Of a stretch of 64,000 nucleotides of DNA, positions 53,582 through 64,000 are shown piece by piece. The position numbers and the translations under genes were made by a program. Source of the DNA: Diphasiastrum complanatum (lineage: Eukaryota > Streptophyta > Lycopodiopsida > Lycopodiales > Lycopodiaceae). The stretch's first letter is position 1, and every line of letters begins with the position of its first letter. The notes beneath the pieces are model-generated. The model was not told the DNA's origin and searched no databases. It was given only the letters and a program-made list of their open reading frames with translations. The stretch covers positions 23,246,899 through 23,310,898 of the forward strand of contig CM055111.1 of NCBI GenBank assembly GCA_029204225.1. The letters run 5' to 3'.

Positions 53582-55605
53582 TGGGCGGTGAAACCTATTG
53601 TACCTAAAGCTGATGACGGATCATCCACGACAGATCACATGATTGATCACCCAAGGATAGCCAAGGGTAGTCACTATGATTCAAAGATGGATGTCGTGAG
53701 ATAGACGGATGCATTAGCAACTATTGACTGCTGAGCATGTCAATATGAATCAGATCCTGAACCCAACACATCTTCACCCAAGTGTTACACTATGGACACA
53801 CCAATCACATTTGGGATGAATGCCGTCAGGGGAACCTATTGAGAACCCAGTGGACGATGATTTAGTTCCTTGGCAGCATGCTCTAACTTATAATAAGGAG
53901 ACTGAGCTGACTGATGAGCAGGTCCTACAGCACATGGACCCAGATCGTTACGAAATCAAGAAAGTAGCAGCTCAACCGCCGCAAAAGTTTGTTATGGCGA
54001 AAGTCTCAAGGATCGATCCACCAAGGGCGCCTGCGAGCAAGAAGAATCAGTTGAAGCAACGCTACAACTAGGTGATTCGATGGAGTGATCTACCCGAAGA
54101 GGCTATAGCTACAGTGGATATTGATATTTGCAACCACGAGGCGAATGTCACACCAGTTCTGATGAAATACAACAAGGACGAATCCACCAATATGACAAAG
54201 AGGGACAAAAAAAAAATGTTGGATTCCTTGAAGTCAATCAAGATGGACTCAGATACAGCGTCATCTCTACTCAGATGAAAGAGAACCAAAAGATTACCAG
54301 TTAAGGAGGAATCTCGACAAGCACCAGTTCACAAAATTCTTGAAACCTTCAAAAATTATACCTTGGACGACGTGGTAATTATGATGTTGCAGAGCCAGGT
54401 GAAGAAGAAAAAATAGTACATGTGGGAGAGCAGTTAACGCCCACACAATTCAAGAGACTACGATCATTGCTGGTGGGGTATAAAGACTGTTTCACCTAGA
54501 GTTACAATGATCTGAAGGGCATTCCACCAACAGTAGTCCAACACACCATACCTTTGGTGGATGGAACAGTCCCCAAGGTGAGCCGTTACTACCGTTGCAA
54601 CTTGAACTACACAGAGCTGATCAAACAAGAGTTGCAAAAGTTGTTAGATGTAGATTTCATTTATGAAATCGAGCACACGGAATAAGTATCGCCGATAATT
54701 ATATTACCCAAGAAGAATGGCAAAATGCGAATCTTTGTGAATCTGAAGGCGCTAAATGTAGTCACCAAAAAGGATCATTTTCTTTTACCTTTACAGAAAG
54801 TATCCTTGACCGAGTAGCGGGGGCCGAAGCCTACAGTTTTTTAGGTGGCTTCAGCGGTTACAACCAGGTGAAGATAGCACCCCAAGACCAGCATTCGCCA
54901 CTGAATGGGTAACCTATGCCTATAAGGTGATGTCGTTCGGACTTTGTAATGTCCCAAGCACTTTCCAGTATGTTATGCAAGTAGCATTCAAAGAGTATTT
55001 GTAGAAATTTCTGGAAATTTTCTTGAATGATTTGTGCATGCATGGACCAGACTCATAATATTTATCCAATTTGGAGAAGGTGCTACAAAAATGCCGCAAT
55101 TTTCAAATCTCTTTGAATCTAAAAAAAATTCAATTTTGGGTTACACATGGCTTGATTCTCGACCATATAGTATCTAGACACGGGATCGTCACAGACCTAT
55201 CAAATATTAGGATCATTGTTGATCTACCACCATTGGGGATGATCCGTGAAGTCTACATCTTCATGGGTCATGCTAACTATTATAGGATCTTCATTCTAGA
55301 TTTTGCGGAGGTAGCCCGACCAATTTACAAACTCACAACAGATCCACATTGGAACGAGGAAGCCCTAAAGGCTTTCCAAAAGCTTAAAAATGCATTGGTT
55401 TCAACACCAATTTTATGTCCACCCAATTGGTCCATTGAGTTTCCTGTGCATACGGACGCATCGAAGTATGCAGTTGGAGCAGTCTTAACCCAGCCAGGAG
55501 AACACAAAAAGGATTTTCCAATCCAATTTGCAAGCCGATAACTCAGTGACACAGAAACGCATTATTCAACCACAGAGCGGAAAGCACTGGCGATGATTTA
55601 TGCAG
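53582..55605 (+). pseudogene. GypB pol: linker, reverse transcriptase, RNase H
   Basis: Continuation of the GypB copy after Cop8. 53590-54290 is the linker (PIVPKADDGSS, KNQLKQRYN, VDIDICNHEANV). 54400-55060 is reverse transcriptase riddled with stops: AVPKVSRYYRCN-type start (about 54565), ILPKKNGKMRI, a decayed palm near 55020. 55071-55541 is open: RT connection (FMGHANYYRIF) and RNase H (VHTDASKYAVGAVLTQPG with its first Asp at about 55456), ending ATTYAV-like at 55605 where Cop6 starts. A protease active site is not recognisable. Integrase lies beyond the break and is missing. Confidence 0.88.
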
Positions 55606-57383
55606 TTACTAGATGTGAATTTCAATGTTGATACATGTACAATCAAGAAGCATGATGAGATCCTTGCATTTGGATCTAGATATGGTGGAATCTACAAGCT
55701 TGATCCCAAAGAGTATGCTAACTCTTGTGATAGTGCTTTTGCTACTCATATGTCTTTGGAGGAACTATGGCATAGAAGGTTGGGACATCCTAACTATAGT
55801 TCTATGGTGTCCATGGTCAAAAAAGCCAAAGCTATTGGCTTGCCTAATCTTATCTCCAAGAATTTCAAGCCATGTGAGTGAGGCTTGTGCCATATCTAAG
55901 TCTCATAAGAAGCCTTTTTCAAAGCCATCTATCAAGACTACACATCCATTGGAACTCATACACTCGGATGTGCACTTCTCATCTTCAAAGAGCAAGGGTG
56001 GTGCTACTTGCTTTGTAACTTTCATTGATGATTTCACTAGATTTACTTGGGTGTATCTTCTAGATTCAAAGTCTATGGTGTTTAACTATTTCCTAAAGTT
56101 CAAAGCTCTAGTTGAAAAGCAATTTTCTTACAAAATCAAGATTCGTAGAAGTGATAGAGATGGTGAGTACACTTCCAATAAATTCCATGATTATTGTGAG
56201 TTTGAAGGCATTAAAAGAGAGTTTTCTTGTGCATATACACCATCTCAAAATGAGGTGGCTGAAAGAAAGAATAGAACACTGTGTGAATGTGCCAAAACCA
56301 TTAGAATTGAGGCATCCTTGCCAAAAGACTTTTGGGGTGAGGCTATCAATTGTTCAAACTATCTTTGCAATAGACTCCCTCATGTTGCACTTGGAGGAAA
56401 GCCACCATATGAAGCACTCTATTTGAAGAAACCTAAGGTTGAACACCTTAGGGTATTTGGATGCATATGCTTTGTCCATATTCCCTTGGAAACGAGAAAG
56501 AAGGATGATCCTTGTGCAAGCAAAGGAGTAATGGTTGGATATTCATCCAACAAGAAATCCTATCGAATTTACATGCTCTCTACCTCTAAAGTAATTGATA
56601 GTAGAGATGTAGTTTTTCATGAAGAAGAAAAGTCCAATCTTGGAGGGGCCGAGATCAAGCAACCCTCAAAATCTATCACCTATTGTTATTGAAGACAATC
56701 AACATATGGAGGAGTTGAGATTTGAAGATGGAAGTCCTAGGATTTTCACTCCTAGAAGATCCATGAGGGAGAGATCCGAGCCCAAGAGTCTCGCTTATGA
56801 TGACAAAGGAAAACAAGTGGATCTTGATTCCACTTATGCTTATTTTGTTTCTCATGAGGAGCCCAAAGATGTTCAAGAAGCCCTCAATACCAAGGAGTGG
56901 TATGAGGCCATGAAGATTGAATATGATGCCTTGATCACCAACCACACATGGGAGCTAGTGGATCCACCACCTTACATGCATATCATTGGATGCAAGTGGG
57001 TGTTCAAGATCAAGTACAATCATGATGGCTCCATCAACAGGTACAAGGCAAGATTATGTGCTAAAGGCTTTGCACAAATATATGGCCTTGACTATGAAGA
57101 AACCTTTGCTCTTGTAGAAAAGATGGTGACAATAAGAATCATAATCTCTCTTGCCTTATTTTTTAAGTGGAAACTGTTTCAACTTGATGTCTCCAACGCT
57201 TTTCTGAATGGCTATCTTGAGGAGGAGATATATATGGAACAGCCTCAAGGATTTATCAAGGATAAATCTAAGGTGTGTTTGTATTTAGAAGTCTTTATGG
57301 CTTAAAGCAAGCACCTAGATCATGGTATTCAAGACTCAACAACTTTCTACTTTCATTAGGATTTGTGCTTAGCAAGACAGACC
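55606..57383 (+). pseudogene. Cop6 Copia pol (integrase and reverse transcriptase)
   Basis: Three overlapping frames. 55606-55881: end of protease region, LWHRRLGHPNYSSM zinc-binding. 55860-56690: CAISKSHKKPF, integrase core with HSDVHFSS (about 55966), RRSDRDGEY (about 56150), where NG of the usual SDNGGE is changed, and NEVAERKNRTL (about 56252), then the C-terminal region to DVVFHEE. 56619-57305: linker RSMRERSEPKSLAYD and RT (GCKWVFKIKYNHDG, LDVSNAFLNGYLEEEIYMEQP), frameshift at about 57295, [15 protein letters not shown], end at 57383. Most like Cop4. Gag, YVDD, RNase H and LTRs are missing. Confidence 0.92.
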
Positions 57384-57880
57384 CAAGTTCGCACCAAGAA
57401 GAAATAATCCTCCTAAATTTGTTGGACCAGCGAAGTCTCAAACCGTGACTAAACCAGTTTCAAACAACTGTTACAACTATGGAGAGCCGGGACATTTTTC
57501 ACCTAACTGTCCTCAACAGCGAAAACCAATTGGTTATGTACTGTTATGCTCGAATTGTAGAGAGTCTGGCCTCAAGTACTTGTGCAACTCGTAACCATGG
57601 ACGTCCCAATAGAACTCGGTAGACATTTGGCGCCTCTGGTAAGTCCATCAGCCGCAGAAGCCACGACCCAAATATCAGTATGTAGCAACACCAGCTGCTG
57701 CAGACACGAAAGTGAAAGCTTTGACTGATGCTGTTGTGCAGAGAATTGATGTTATTGAAGGAAAATTGGCGGAGACAAAATGTCAAAATATTGAAAAATC
57801 TATCTAATGTTGTGAGTATGGGTCCTAAAAATGCCAAAGATGAATTGAGTTCTTTTGGCTTAGTAAAGACCCATCTTAGA
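57384..57880 (+). pseudogene. GypA-type gag fragment (zinc knuckles)
   Basis: [19 protein letters not shown], a knuckle reading CYNYGEPGHFSPNC (second Cys changed to Tyr, about 57470), then CSNCRESG where the third knuckle breaks at about 57568; after a jump, sequence resembling the tail VVQRIDVIEGK (about 57738). Bounded by Cop6 on the left and a Copia LTR on the right. Confidence 0.7.
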
Positions 57881-58385
57881 ATAAAATATTCAAGGTAGGT
57901 AGAAGTAGAAACTCGAGCTACCATAGGAATTGCCATTACATGCCACATTTAATGCATGAAAAGACTAGGTGGCACCATTAGACATAGTGAGGTGGCTTGA
58001 ATAAGTCTAGATAGCTTGAGAGGTGGATTCGCAACTCCAATTCAACTCAAAGTAGGAGAAGAGTCCATGGATCTATATATATGTGATGTACTCTCATTGA
58101 GAAGATGATGAAATTTGTGTGTAATGCAAATTTGGAGACAAGCTCTTTGTGCCCTCTCTCTCTCCATGAGTTTTGTACTTGCTATTTTCTCTCTCTAGCC
58201 GAGTAGAGGCATTTATGATGCTTAGTCTTATGTTTTGTTGACAGATCTTGCTTGTAACACAATAATATTGCTTGTATGATCAGCTTTCCTATTGACAACC
58301 AATGCTAGTCTGATCTTTATGGTGTTACTGGGCTTAGGAGATCAAAAATACATGTGTAGGACATCCCACATGTGTGAATTCAGCA
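57880..58385 (+). repeat. Cop7 5' LTR (left end unclear)
   Basis: Ends ...TGTGAATTCAGCA right before a Copia primer site. It contains a TATA (CTATATATATG, about 58072), CT-rich runs (58155-58195) and CCACATGTGTGAA (58369-58381) near its end. The left boundary could not be fixed. Confidence 0.75.
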
Positions 58386-58398
58386 TGGTATCAGAGCC
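58386..58398 (+). other. Cop7 primer-binding site
   Basis: TGGTATCAGAGCC directly after the LTR. Confidence 0.92.
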
Positions 58399-59130
58399 TA
58401 CCTAAGTTTTACAAGCAAATCTAATCAAAAAGTTTGCAGATCTGAGCTAGGAATTGTCTAGATTCTACTTTCTAGCTAGTTTGCAGTTTTCTGGTGATTT
58501 AGAGCTTCAAACCACATTGAATGGGCCAGATCAGGTACTGTACGGAATTTCATGTGCTGGCACGTGTGAAATCTGCCCATTTTCAGATTGGTGGTTCTCT
58601 CTCACCTTAGATCTAAATTTCTTGCAAATTAGCCCACTAGAAACTAGAAATGTGTAGAATCCGATGCAATTTGAATCATGATAGTTGGATAAGCCAATCA
58701 GAAGTTATAAGCTTTTGAAGAGTCGTAGGTAGGGCGCCTAGACCTGTGGCAAATCGTGTGTACATGTCATTTATTGCCTGAATGATCACAAAAATCATCC
58801 ATAAGCTACATAATCTCATCTATATGTGATTTAGACAAAATTTATAGGTTCTAGGCAAATTGTTTCATACAAATAGATTGTATTTGAGTCAATTTGACAT
58901 TTTTGGAATATTTCACACGTGTGAAATTCAGAGAACCATAACTTTTGCCATACTTCATCTTTTTTTATGATTCAAATCTTGTTTTAGGGAGATTGTCAAG
59001 CTAGTGAGATCTATCTCACAGTTTTTTTGCTTAGTCTCACATAGGATTTGGTTTTGTACCCTTGATTGGTTCCTATAGTGAGAAGATAAGCAACTCTTTC
59101 ATCCATCTTTTTTTATTTTCATCATTCTTT
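58399..59130 (+). other. Cop7 leader
   Basis: Untranslated region before gag. It holds GTACTGTACGG (58535-58545) with GCACGTGTGAA shortly after (58560-58570), and a full TTCACACGTGTGAA at 58912-58925. Confidence 0.75.
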
Positions 59131-59340
59131 ATGACTTCAATGGGTGTCTTTCTATTAGAAGCAAGTGAAAGATTGTCAACCTCCAATTACTTAATTTGGA
59201 AGGTTAGAATGGAGTCTGTCTTAATACTACCAGATGTGATGGAGATTGTACTTGGCATTGAAGAAGAACCACAAATTCCTCAAGAAATTTCAAAGTACAA
59301 AAAGAGAGCCAGGATGGCTATTGAAGGCATAGGGACTATT
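59131..59340 (+). pseudogene. Cop7 gag start, truncated
   Basis: ATG at 59131: MTSMGVFLLEASERL, NYLIWKVRMESVLIL, EIVLGIEEEPQIPQ, KYKKRARMAIEGIGTI, then lost at about 59340. The last residues read more like the protease region (IKGIGTIP in Cop2) than gag, which suggests a deletion joining gag to protease before truncation. What follows is GypC DNA in the opposite direction. Confidence 0.85.
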
Positions 59341-59344
59341 AAGT

Positions 59345-60539
59345 ACTTAGTTTGGTTACAACATCTACTGGTTTCCTAACTCAAAGTGAACTCTCCATCA
59401 TTGGGCTGATGCTGCAGTACCTTGAACATAGTTAGTAGTCACATCATTCTAAAAAATAAAAAGTACCTCCTGTGTAGGATCTTCAATATATTTGACATTC
59501 ATAGTGGTGCAGTCTTCCTTAGTGTGTCCTAAAGTTTCACATTTCGTACACCACATTCCTGAGTTGGAAGAAGACGTTTTTGGTCTTTTGTTTGCAACTT
59601 CAGAGATCTACACTTTCTAGTCATTAAACTTTTTATTAAGGTCAACGATATTACTCTTCCAAAGCTTTTCAACTTTAGAAGGTGACGACTTATCCTCGAC
59701 AACTTTCGTTTGGTTCGTCATTTATTCTTTCTCTCTCCTTTATCAGCTTTTGAATCTGATGAATCGCTACTTTCAGATTTTGAGCTTAAAGAACTGGTAC
59801 TTGAGTCAGAATCTGAATCATCATCGCTATCACTAGAATCAGTTTTAGACTTTCGAGATCTTTTAGTTGATCTCTTTCGTGCTAGTTTTGAGGTCTCGAA
59901 ATTTTTGGCACTAGCTATTATTGCTGCTAAGGAGGTCATGTCCCCTTGTCTGCAATACCGATCTATCTTTGGTGATAGACCAGCCAAAAACCATTCGATC
60001 TGCATATCAATGGGATATACACCGGTTAGTTTTCCTATAAGATTTTTAACCTTTCGTGTATATTTGCGAAGTTATTTTTTACTCTTTTTCTGAACATTGT
60101 TCAGGCGTCCGAGAATTTTAGATTTGTAACTGATTTCTCTGAACTGGTTCAGAAACGCATCTTTCAGCAGGTACTAGGTTCCTACACGGCCTGGTTCAAC
60201 CTGGCTGTACCATATGCACGTCTGCTTTCTTAGCAGACTAGGGAAGATTCGTAGTTTGTCTACGTTAGTTCCTTCGTTATTTGCATTTGCGATTGACTCA
60301 AATTGTGAGACATAGCTATCTGTATCATTGGTAGAAGTCCCTTTAAAATAATCGTACTTAATTTTTGATATAGAAGCGAAAGGTGCAGCAGGACCCTCCA
60401 TACCGAAGCTAATTAGGAGTTCAAGTAACTGGGCAGTGCTTTCGTCTAGATTTCTTTGACTAGTACTCTCACTTTGTCTTCGTAAAAATTCCTCTCTAAG
60501 CTTATGGTATCGTTCTAATTTGGATTCTCTATCTGACAT
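59345..60539 (-). pseudogene. GypC gag
   Basis: Right to left from ATG at 60539 (MSDRESKLERYHKLREEFL, a charged helical start), FGMEGPAAPFASI, DSYVSQFESIANANN, KLRIFPSLLRKQ, CIWYSQ, then after a frameshift near 60175 NQFREISYKSK, KYTRKVKNLIGK, EWFLAGLSPKIDRYCRQGDM (about 60000), a Ser/Asp-rich low-complexity stretch (about 59870-59750), and the first knuckle CTKCETLGHTKEDC (about 59555). Cut at about 59345. It resembles GypA gag but is a distinct family. The distance from the ATG to the primer site is only about 50 bp. Confidence 0.85.
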
Positions 60540-60591
60540 ATACTAGAGATGGAGATGGATGTGTCAGATTTCTTATAACTTTCCTAAACTA

Positions 60592-60609
60592 TCCCCAGCA
60601 ACGGCGCCA
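60592..60609 (-). other. GypC primer-binding site
   Basis: Minus strand TGGCGCCGTTGCTGGGGA, six bases from the LTR end at 60615. Confidence 0.88.
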
Positions 60610-60614
60610 AAAAT

Positions 60615-62405
60615 TGGTATATGTCGTATATACCAACAAATGTAGATTTGTAGTAAATAGTGTCGTTCCCACAGAGGACAACGTTAAAAAGTTATGTATT
60701 TGGTACAATTTATGGCAAATGGCTTTGAGTGTTATTTTGGTTGTCGACAAACATTAAAAAATAACCAATATTACTTATATTTGGGGTGTGTTGTGTTGAT
60801 AATTTCAGAACAACAATCTGACCTCTATCATATCGAACGAAACGCGTTCTACATGAGATGTTATCAGAGTAGTACAGCAGTACTACACTCTGGCTGATTA
60901 AGGTGTCAACAGAGGATCGAGAAGTGTTCGATGTATTTGCAACTGTGCAAACAATTAATTAATTGCGTTCGTGAATTGTTCGTTTCTAGACAGAAGTCCT
61001 CAACAACTAAAGTCCAAATTAATGGTTAAAGGACACAAATAGTTTTAGAGCACGTTAGAAACTTATGTCAGTTACAATCAAGCAAACAGATCAAAGACTA
61101 AATTCCTCAGACAGGGACTATCATCTCATTTGTATACATGCAACTTTATTCAATGATCGTGCTAAATTGTACCAAAGATAGTCATTATTCGAGTGCCGAA
61201 AAGAAAGTATTCACAATAGACAAATAAGATGGTTTTAAGACAGTTCTTTAGAGCATGCTTTACGGATACACAACAAACGACTGTAATGCACTAGAGAGTC
61301 TATCTGATCAGAGAGTAATTCATGTAATGCGTTAGAGATTGCTAGTAGACTCAAGATCACTCACACTCAATAGTGCGAAGAACAGAGATAAGGGAAAATA
61401 ACTCACAGAACTCTATTCACTTCTTCAACCTCTTACATATGCATAAACTCTTCTCTCTCAATGTTCGAGACTGAAGTGTGAGATCAATATATGTTCTACA
61501 TGATGAACAAACACACCTCTAAAACAACATGTGTGTCGCTCCCGCAAAAGGGTCTAGTTAACAATTAGATTGAAAATACGTTCAATCATACCATGAAAGA
61601 TATATTTAACTAAGAGTTAAAATTACTCTAGTTTAACATGTCTTTCCATATCTAGTCATTTCATATAGACGACCTAATAAAGGTTATCCAAGGCGATGTC
61701 TTTCCTTTTAAAGGTCTTGCCCTTTATTATAAGGCAAGTACTTAGGAGATATATTCTCAAAAAATGACTTAGGCCTCTTCATGATTTATAGTTATCCAAC
61801 TCATATCTTCATTTCCGAGTATATCATGCCATATTTATATTGATATTCAATATTTAATAATTTTGTGGCATCACAATTGTGTGTGGGCTCGATCGAGATT
61901 TTTGAAGTGCCTGACTCGGTCGAGATTGTAACGAAATGATTCGGTCAAGATTTCAAACACCTTGTTGAATTGTGTGCACTTGGTTCGGTCGAGATCTGAA
62001 GTAGGAGACTTGGTCGAGATGTTAACCATGTGATTCGGTTGAGATGTTGACCATGTGATTTGATTGAAATGCTGACCAGATGACTCGGTCGAGATGCCAA
62101 CCAGAGGACTCAGTTGAGATGCCAACCAGAGTACTCGGTCGAGATGCGAACCAAAGGACTCGGTCAAGATGCCAACCAAGTGTCTATTGAGTACTATATT
62201 TCAGTGGTGGTGTTGTAGAACTTCATGAAATATAAATATGATTGTGTCTCAAAATAAAAGTTCTCAGTGGGATTTACTATCTCAGTTACCAGATTTGTGT
62301 TATGGGCTGAAAATCTGAGATATCATAATTGCAAAAGTGAACTGGATCTAAAAGGTTATAAAATCTATCCATGTAAACTAGACCATCTGTTGTTGACCTG
62401 TAACA
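60615..62405 (-). repeat. GypC LTR shared between two units
   Basis: 1791 bp; minus strand TGTTACAGGTC...CGACATATACCA. Its 5' end (62405) is next to a purine-rich tract that follows an integrase gene, and its 3' end (60615) is next to a primer site followed by gag. So one LTR serves as the 3' end of one unit and the 5' end of the next. A 25-bp minisatellite lies 220-520 bp from its 5' end. Possible minus-strand TATA signals (CCTTATAATAAAG, about 61725) are not decisive. Confidence 0.82.
61887..62181. repeat. 25-bp minisatellite in GypC LTR
   Basis: About 11 degenerate units with the core ACTCGGTCGAGAT. Seven successive units start exactly 25 bp apart (62007, 62032, 62057, 62082, 62107, 62132, 62157). 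The units left of 62007 are less regular. The frame across it encodes a repeat peptide and is not taken as a gene. Confidence 0.93.
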
Positions 62406-62416
62406 CTCCCTGTGAA
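62406..62416 (-). other. GypC polypurine tract (probable)
   Basis: Minus strand TTCACAGGGAG immediately before the LTR start TGTTACAGG. Short for a polypurine tract; position supports it. Confidence 0.6.
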
Positions 62417-62582
62417 TCTAAATAGATAATCAGAGAAAAAAACTTATGGAGAATAAGAACTTAATAAATACAAACAGAGGCAGTCAAGAATCATATTAAA
62501 TAAGAAGACACAAAAAATAAAAAATAAAAATTAATAAGAATCAATAAAAATGTAACATAAAATATATACAATAGGGATGGAG
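62417..62582 (-). other. GypC 3' untranslated stretch
   Basis: Very AT-rich, between the integrase stop and the purine tract. Nothing else seen. Confidence 0.6.
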
Positions 62583-63600
62583 TTATATTGGGTCAACAAA
62601 AAACAACTCTTCATAGTAGCGTCGTAGATGACTGCCATTTACAACAGTGTCTAGGAGTACTCCGTCAAGTGTTTCCAATTGGACTGCTTCATTAGGAAAG
62701 ATTTTGTTTATGACATAAGGCCCTTCACTTCTGAATTTTAATTTTCCTAGATGCTTCTTAGATGTGTAAAGAAGCACCTGATCACCTAAGTGTAAGTATT
62801 TATTGCACAGGTGACAATCATGCCAGGCTTTTTGGCGATGTTTGTTAACTAATTGTGTGTGATACGATATGAGTCGAGTCTCACACAATTGGGCTAACAT
62901 AAATAGCCTATTTTTGACTTGTTCAATTGCAACATCCTCGTAGAGATATGTGGAGAAAGCCTACATAACGCACAAGGAAGAAACTAGGAACTCAATAGGC
63001 ATTACTGCTTCTTGACCATATACAAGATGGAATGGGGTAACCCATCCAGTGGCCTTCTTGGGAGTTGTGCGGTATGCCCAGATAGCAGAGAACAGCTTGG
63101 TTTCCCAATCTGATCTACTCGTTTCAACTATCTTGGTTAGGATCTTACAAATGGTCTTGTTGATGGACTCAACCTGGCCATTACATCTGGGATAGTATGG
63201 AGTACTTTTGCGGTGGATAACACGGTAATGGCGTAGGAGATTATCGATCACCTCATTTAAGAAGTGTGTGCCTCGGTCACTAACGAGCTCGATTGGACAG
63301 CCAAAATGCGTAATAATGTTTTCATAAAAAAAACACGCTATGGTCTTCACATTGGCGTCCTTTGTTACACGTGCTTCTACCCACTTGGTTGCGTAATCCA
63401 TTGTGATTAGGATATAGCATGCTTGGGTATTTTTGGCTGTTGGGCTGATGGGCCTAACAAAGTCTATACCCCACTTATGGAAGGCTTCCCCTTCTATAAT
63501 AGGGATAAGCATGGTGAAGTTTGCTTTTGTAGTTTTACTTGGCTCGTTGGCAAACATCACATGTTTTGATGATAACAAATGTATCCTTAAATAGTGATGG
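62583..63600 (-). pseudogene. GypC integrase core and C-terminus
   Basis: Right to left: WGIDFVRPI (first catalytic Asp, about 63465), TMDYATKWVEARV, IELVSDRGTHFLNE (second Asp, about 63280), YYPRCNGQVESINK (catalytic Glu, about 63180), GQEAVMPIEFLVSSL (about 62995), then after a frameshift or stop near 62960 the C-terminal frame 62900-62583 (KLKFRSEGPYVINKIF, GSHLRRYYEELF). All three catalytic residues are present. No chromodomain. Closer to GypB than to GypA in the core, but distinct. Likely expressed as part of Gag-Pol when intact. Confidence 0.88.
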
Positions 63601-64000
63601 CCACCATAAGCCCGCTCTTAGTATAATCTTAGTAGTCGCTTTAGTAGAGAAGTGATCGCCACTCAATGCCCTCATGCGTTTGAGATATGATAGGTTGTAT
63701 CTTAGATTCATAAACGCATCTATGTATAATATCGTCAGCGTCCCTTTTATATAATTGTCCTACAATTAGTTGAAAGGGTATCGTTTTTCTTAGGATTTTT
63801 TTTTTCCACTGTATGTAGCCCGTGGTAAGGAACTTAGTGATTTCCTCAGTCCAAAGGGGAGTGATATCGATCTGAAAAAGGCATGCATCAGGTAGATCGT
63901 CGTTGACTGGTGCATCAACCTTTTCAGCATTGGGAAGTCTGGAAAGGTGGTCAGCCATGAAATGTTGTGTTCCTTTCTTGACGACTACGTGGATATTGAA
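63601..64000 (-). pseudogene. GypC RNase H end and integrase zinc-binding region, window edge
   Basis: Frame 63958-63641: MADHLSRLPNAEKVDAP (end of RNase H), LTTGYIQWKKK and QLIVGQLYKRDADDIIHRCV (start of integrase), then QTHEG with the His of the zinc site; the Cys pair is damaged near 63560-63600. The element continues beyond 64000. Confidence 0.82.

Noticed and set aside
57544-57948. 134-codon minus-strand frame
   Set aside because: Crosses from the GypA fragment into the Cop7 LTR and shows no motif; the plus strand explains the DNA.
61871-62179. 102-codon minus-strand frame of repeated peptides
   Set aside because: It reads through the 25-bp minisatellite; a period of 25 is not a multiple of three, so the peptide repeat is incidental.

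Overview
The window is 64 kb of repeat-rich land-plant nuclear DNA and is almost entirely nested LTR retrotransposons. The evidence is Ty1/Copia and Ty3/Gypsy gag-pol reading frames, Copia primer-binding sites (TGGTATCAGAGC type, initiator-Met tRNA), Gypsy sites of the TGGCGCC type, A+T-rich LTRs with TATA boxes, and long (GA/CT)n tracts. I see no conserved host gene, rRNA, convincing tRNA or CRISPR array. The species cannot be fixed from sequence alone. Working names used here: Cop1-Cop8 (Copia), GypA, GypB, GypC (Gypsy) and LTR-E.

Layout. 1-9542: an old, internally deleted Copia (Cop1) is split inside gag by a complete young Copia (Cop2, 1658-7518) that has LTRs identical by eye, a TTATG target duplication and one open 1316-codon gag-pol frame. 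9597-12230: a GypB pol relic (minus) and a GypB-type LTR carrying a 157-bp CT tract. 12230-14445: a Copia pol relic (Cop5 lineage) and a minus-strand Copia LTR. 14476-20612: a GypB copy (minus) with gag, RNase H and integrase, followed by an unexplained Ser/Thr/Pro-rich third ORF that has its own TATA-like sequence. 20613-25757: a possible small DNA transposon, a GypA fragment, LTR-E, a gag start overtaken by a GA repeat, a 138-bp tandem duplication and a truncated GypB LTR. 25758-39935: a GypA copy (minus) whose protease region holds two tandem retropepsin-like domains. It is interrupted at 30431-37174 by a nest containing a GypB solo LTR (TSD CATTT) and a Copia element (Cop3, 31647-36773) with nearly identical 682-bp LTRs.

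39936-46620: Cop4, whose integrase core is inverted in place, its LTR with a cluster of CATGCA (RY-type) motifs, and a Cop5 pol relic. 46621-55605: a GypB copy (plus) with 820-bp LTR, PBS, a leader full of complementary CTCGCA/TGCGAG motifs, gag and decayed pol, split by the non-autonomous Copia Cop8 (50418-53561). 55606-59340: Cop6 pol, a GypA fragment and the 5' end of Cop7. 59345-64000: on the minus strand, integrase - one 1791-bp LTR - PBS - gag, which is the join expected of two tandem GypC units sharing one LTR.

Only Cop2 looks able to encode everything needed for transposition. Cop3 has matched LTRs but has lost integrase C-terminus and most of RT. The most interesting signals are the tandem retropepsins in GypA, a palindrome (TTCACACGTGTGAA) paired with GTACGG/GTACTGTAC motifs that recurs in the LTRs and leaders of several different Copia families, and the third ORF of GypB.
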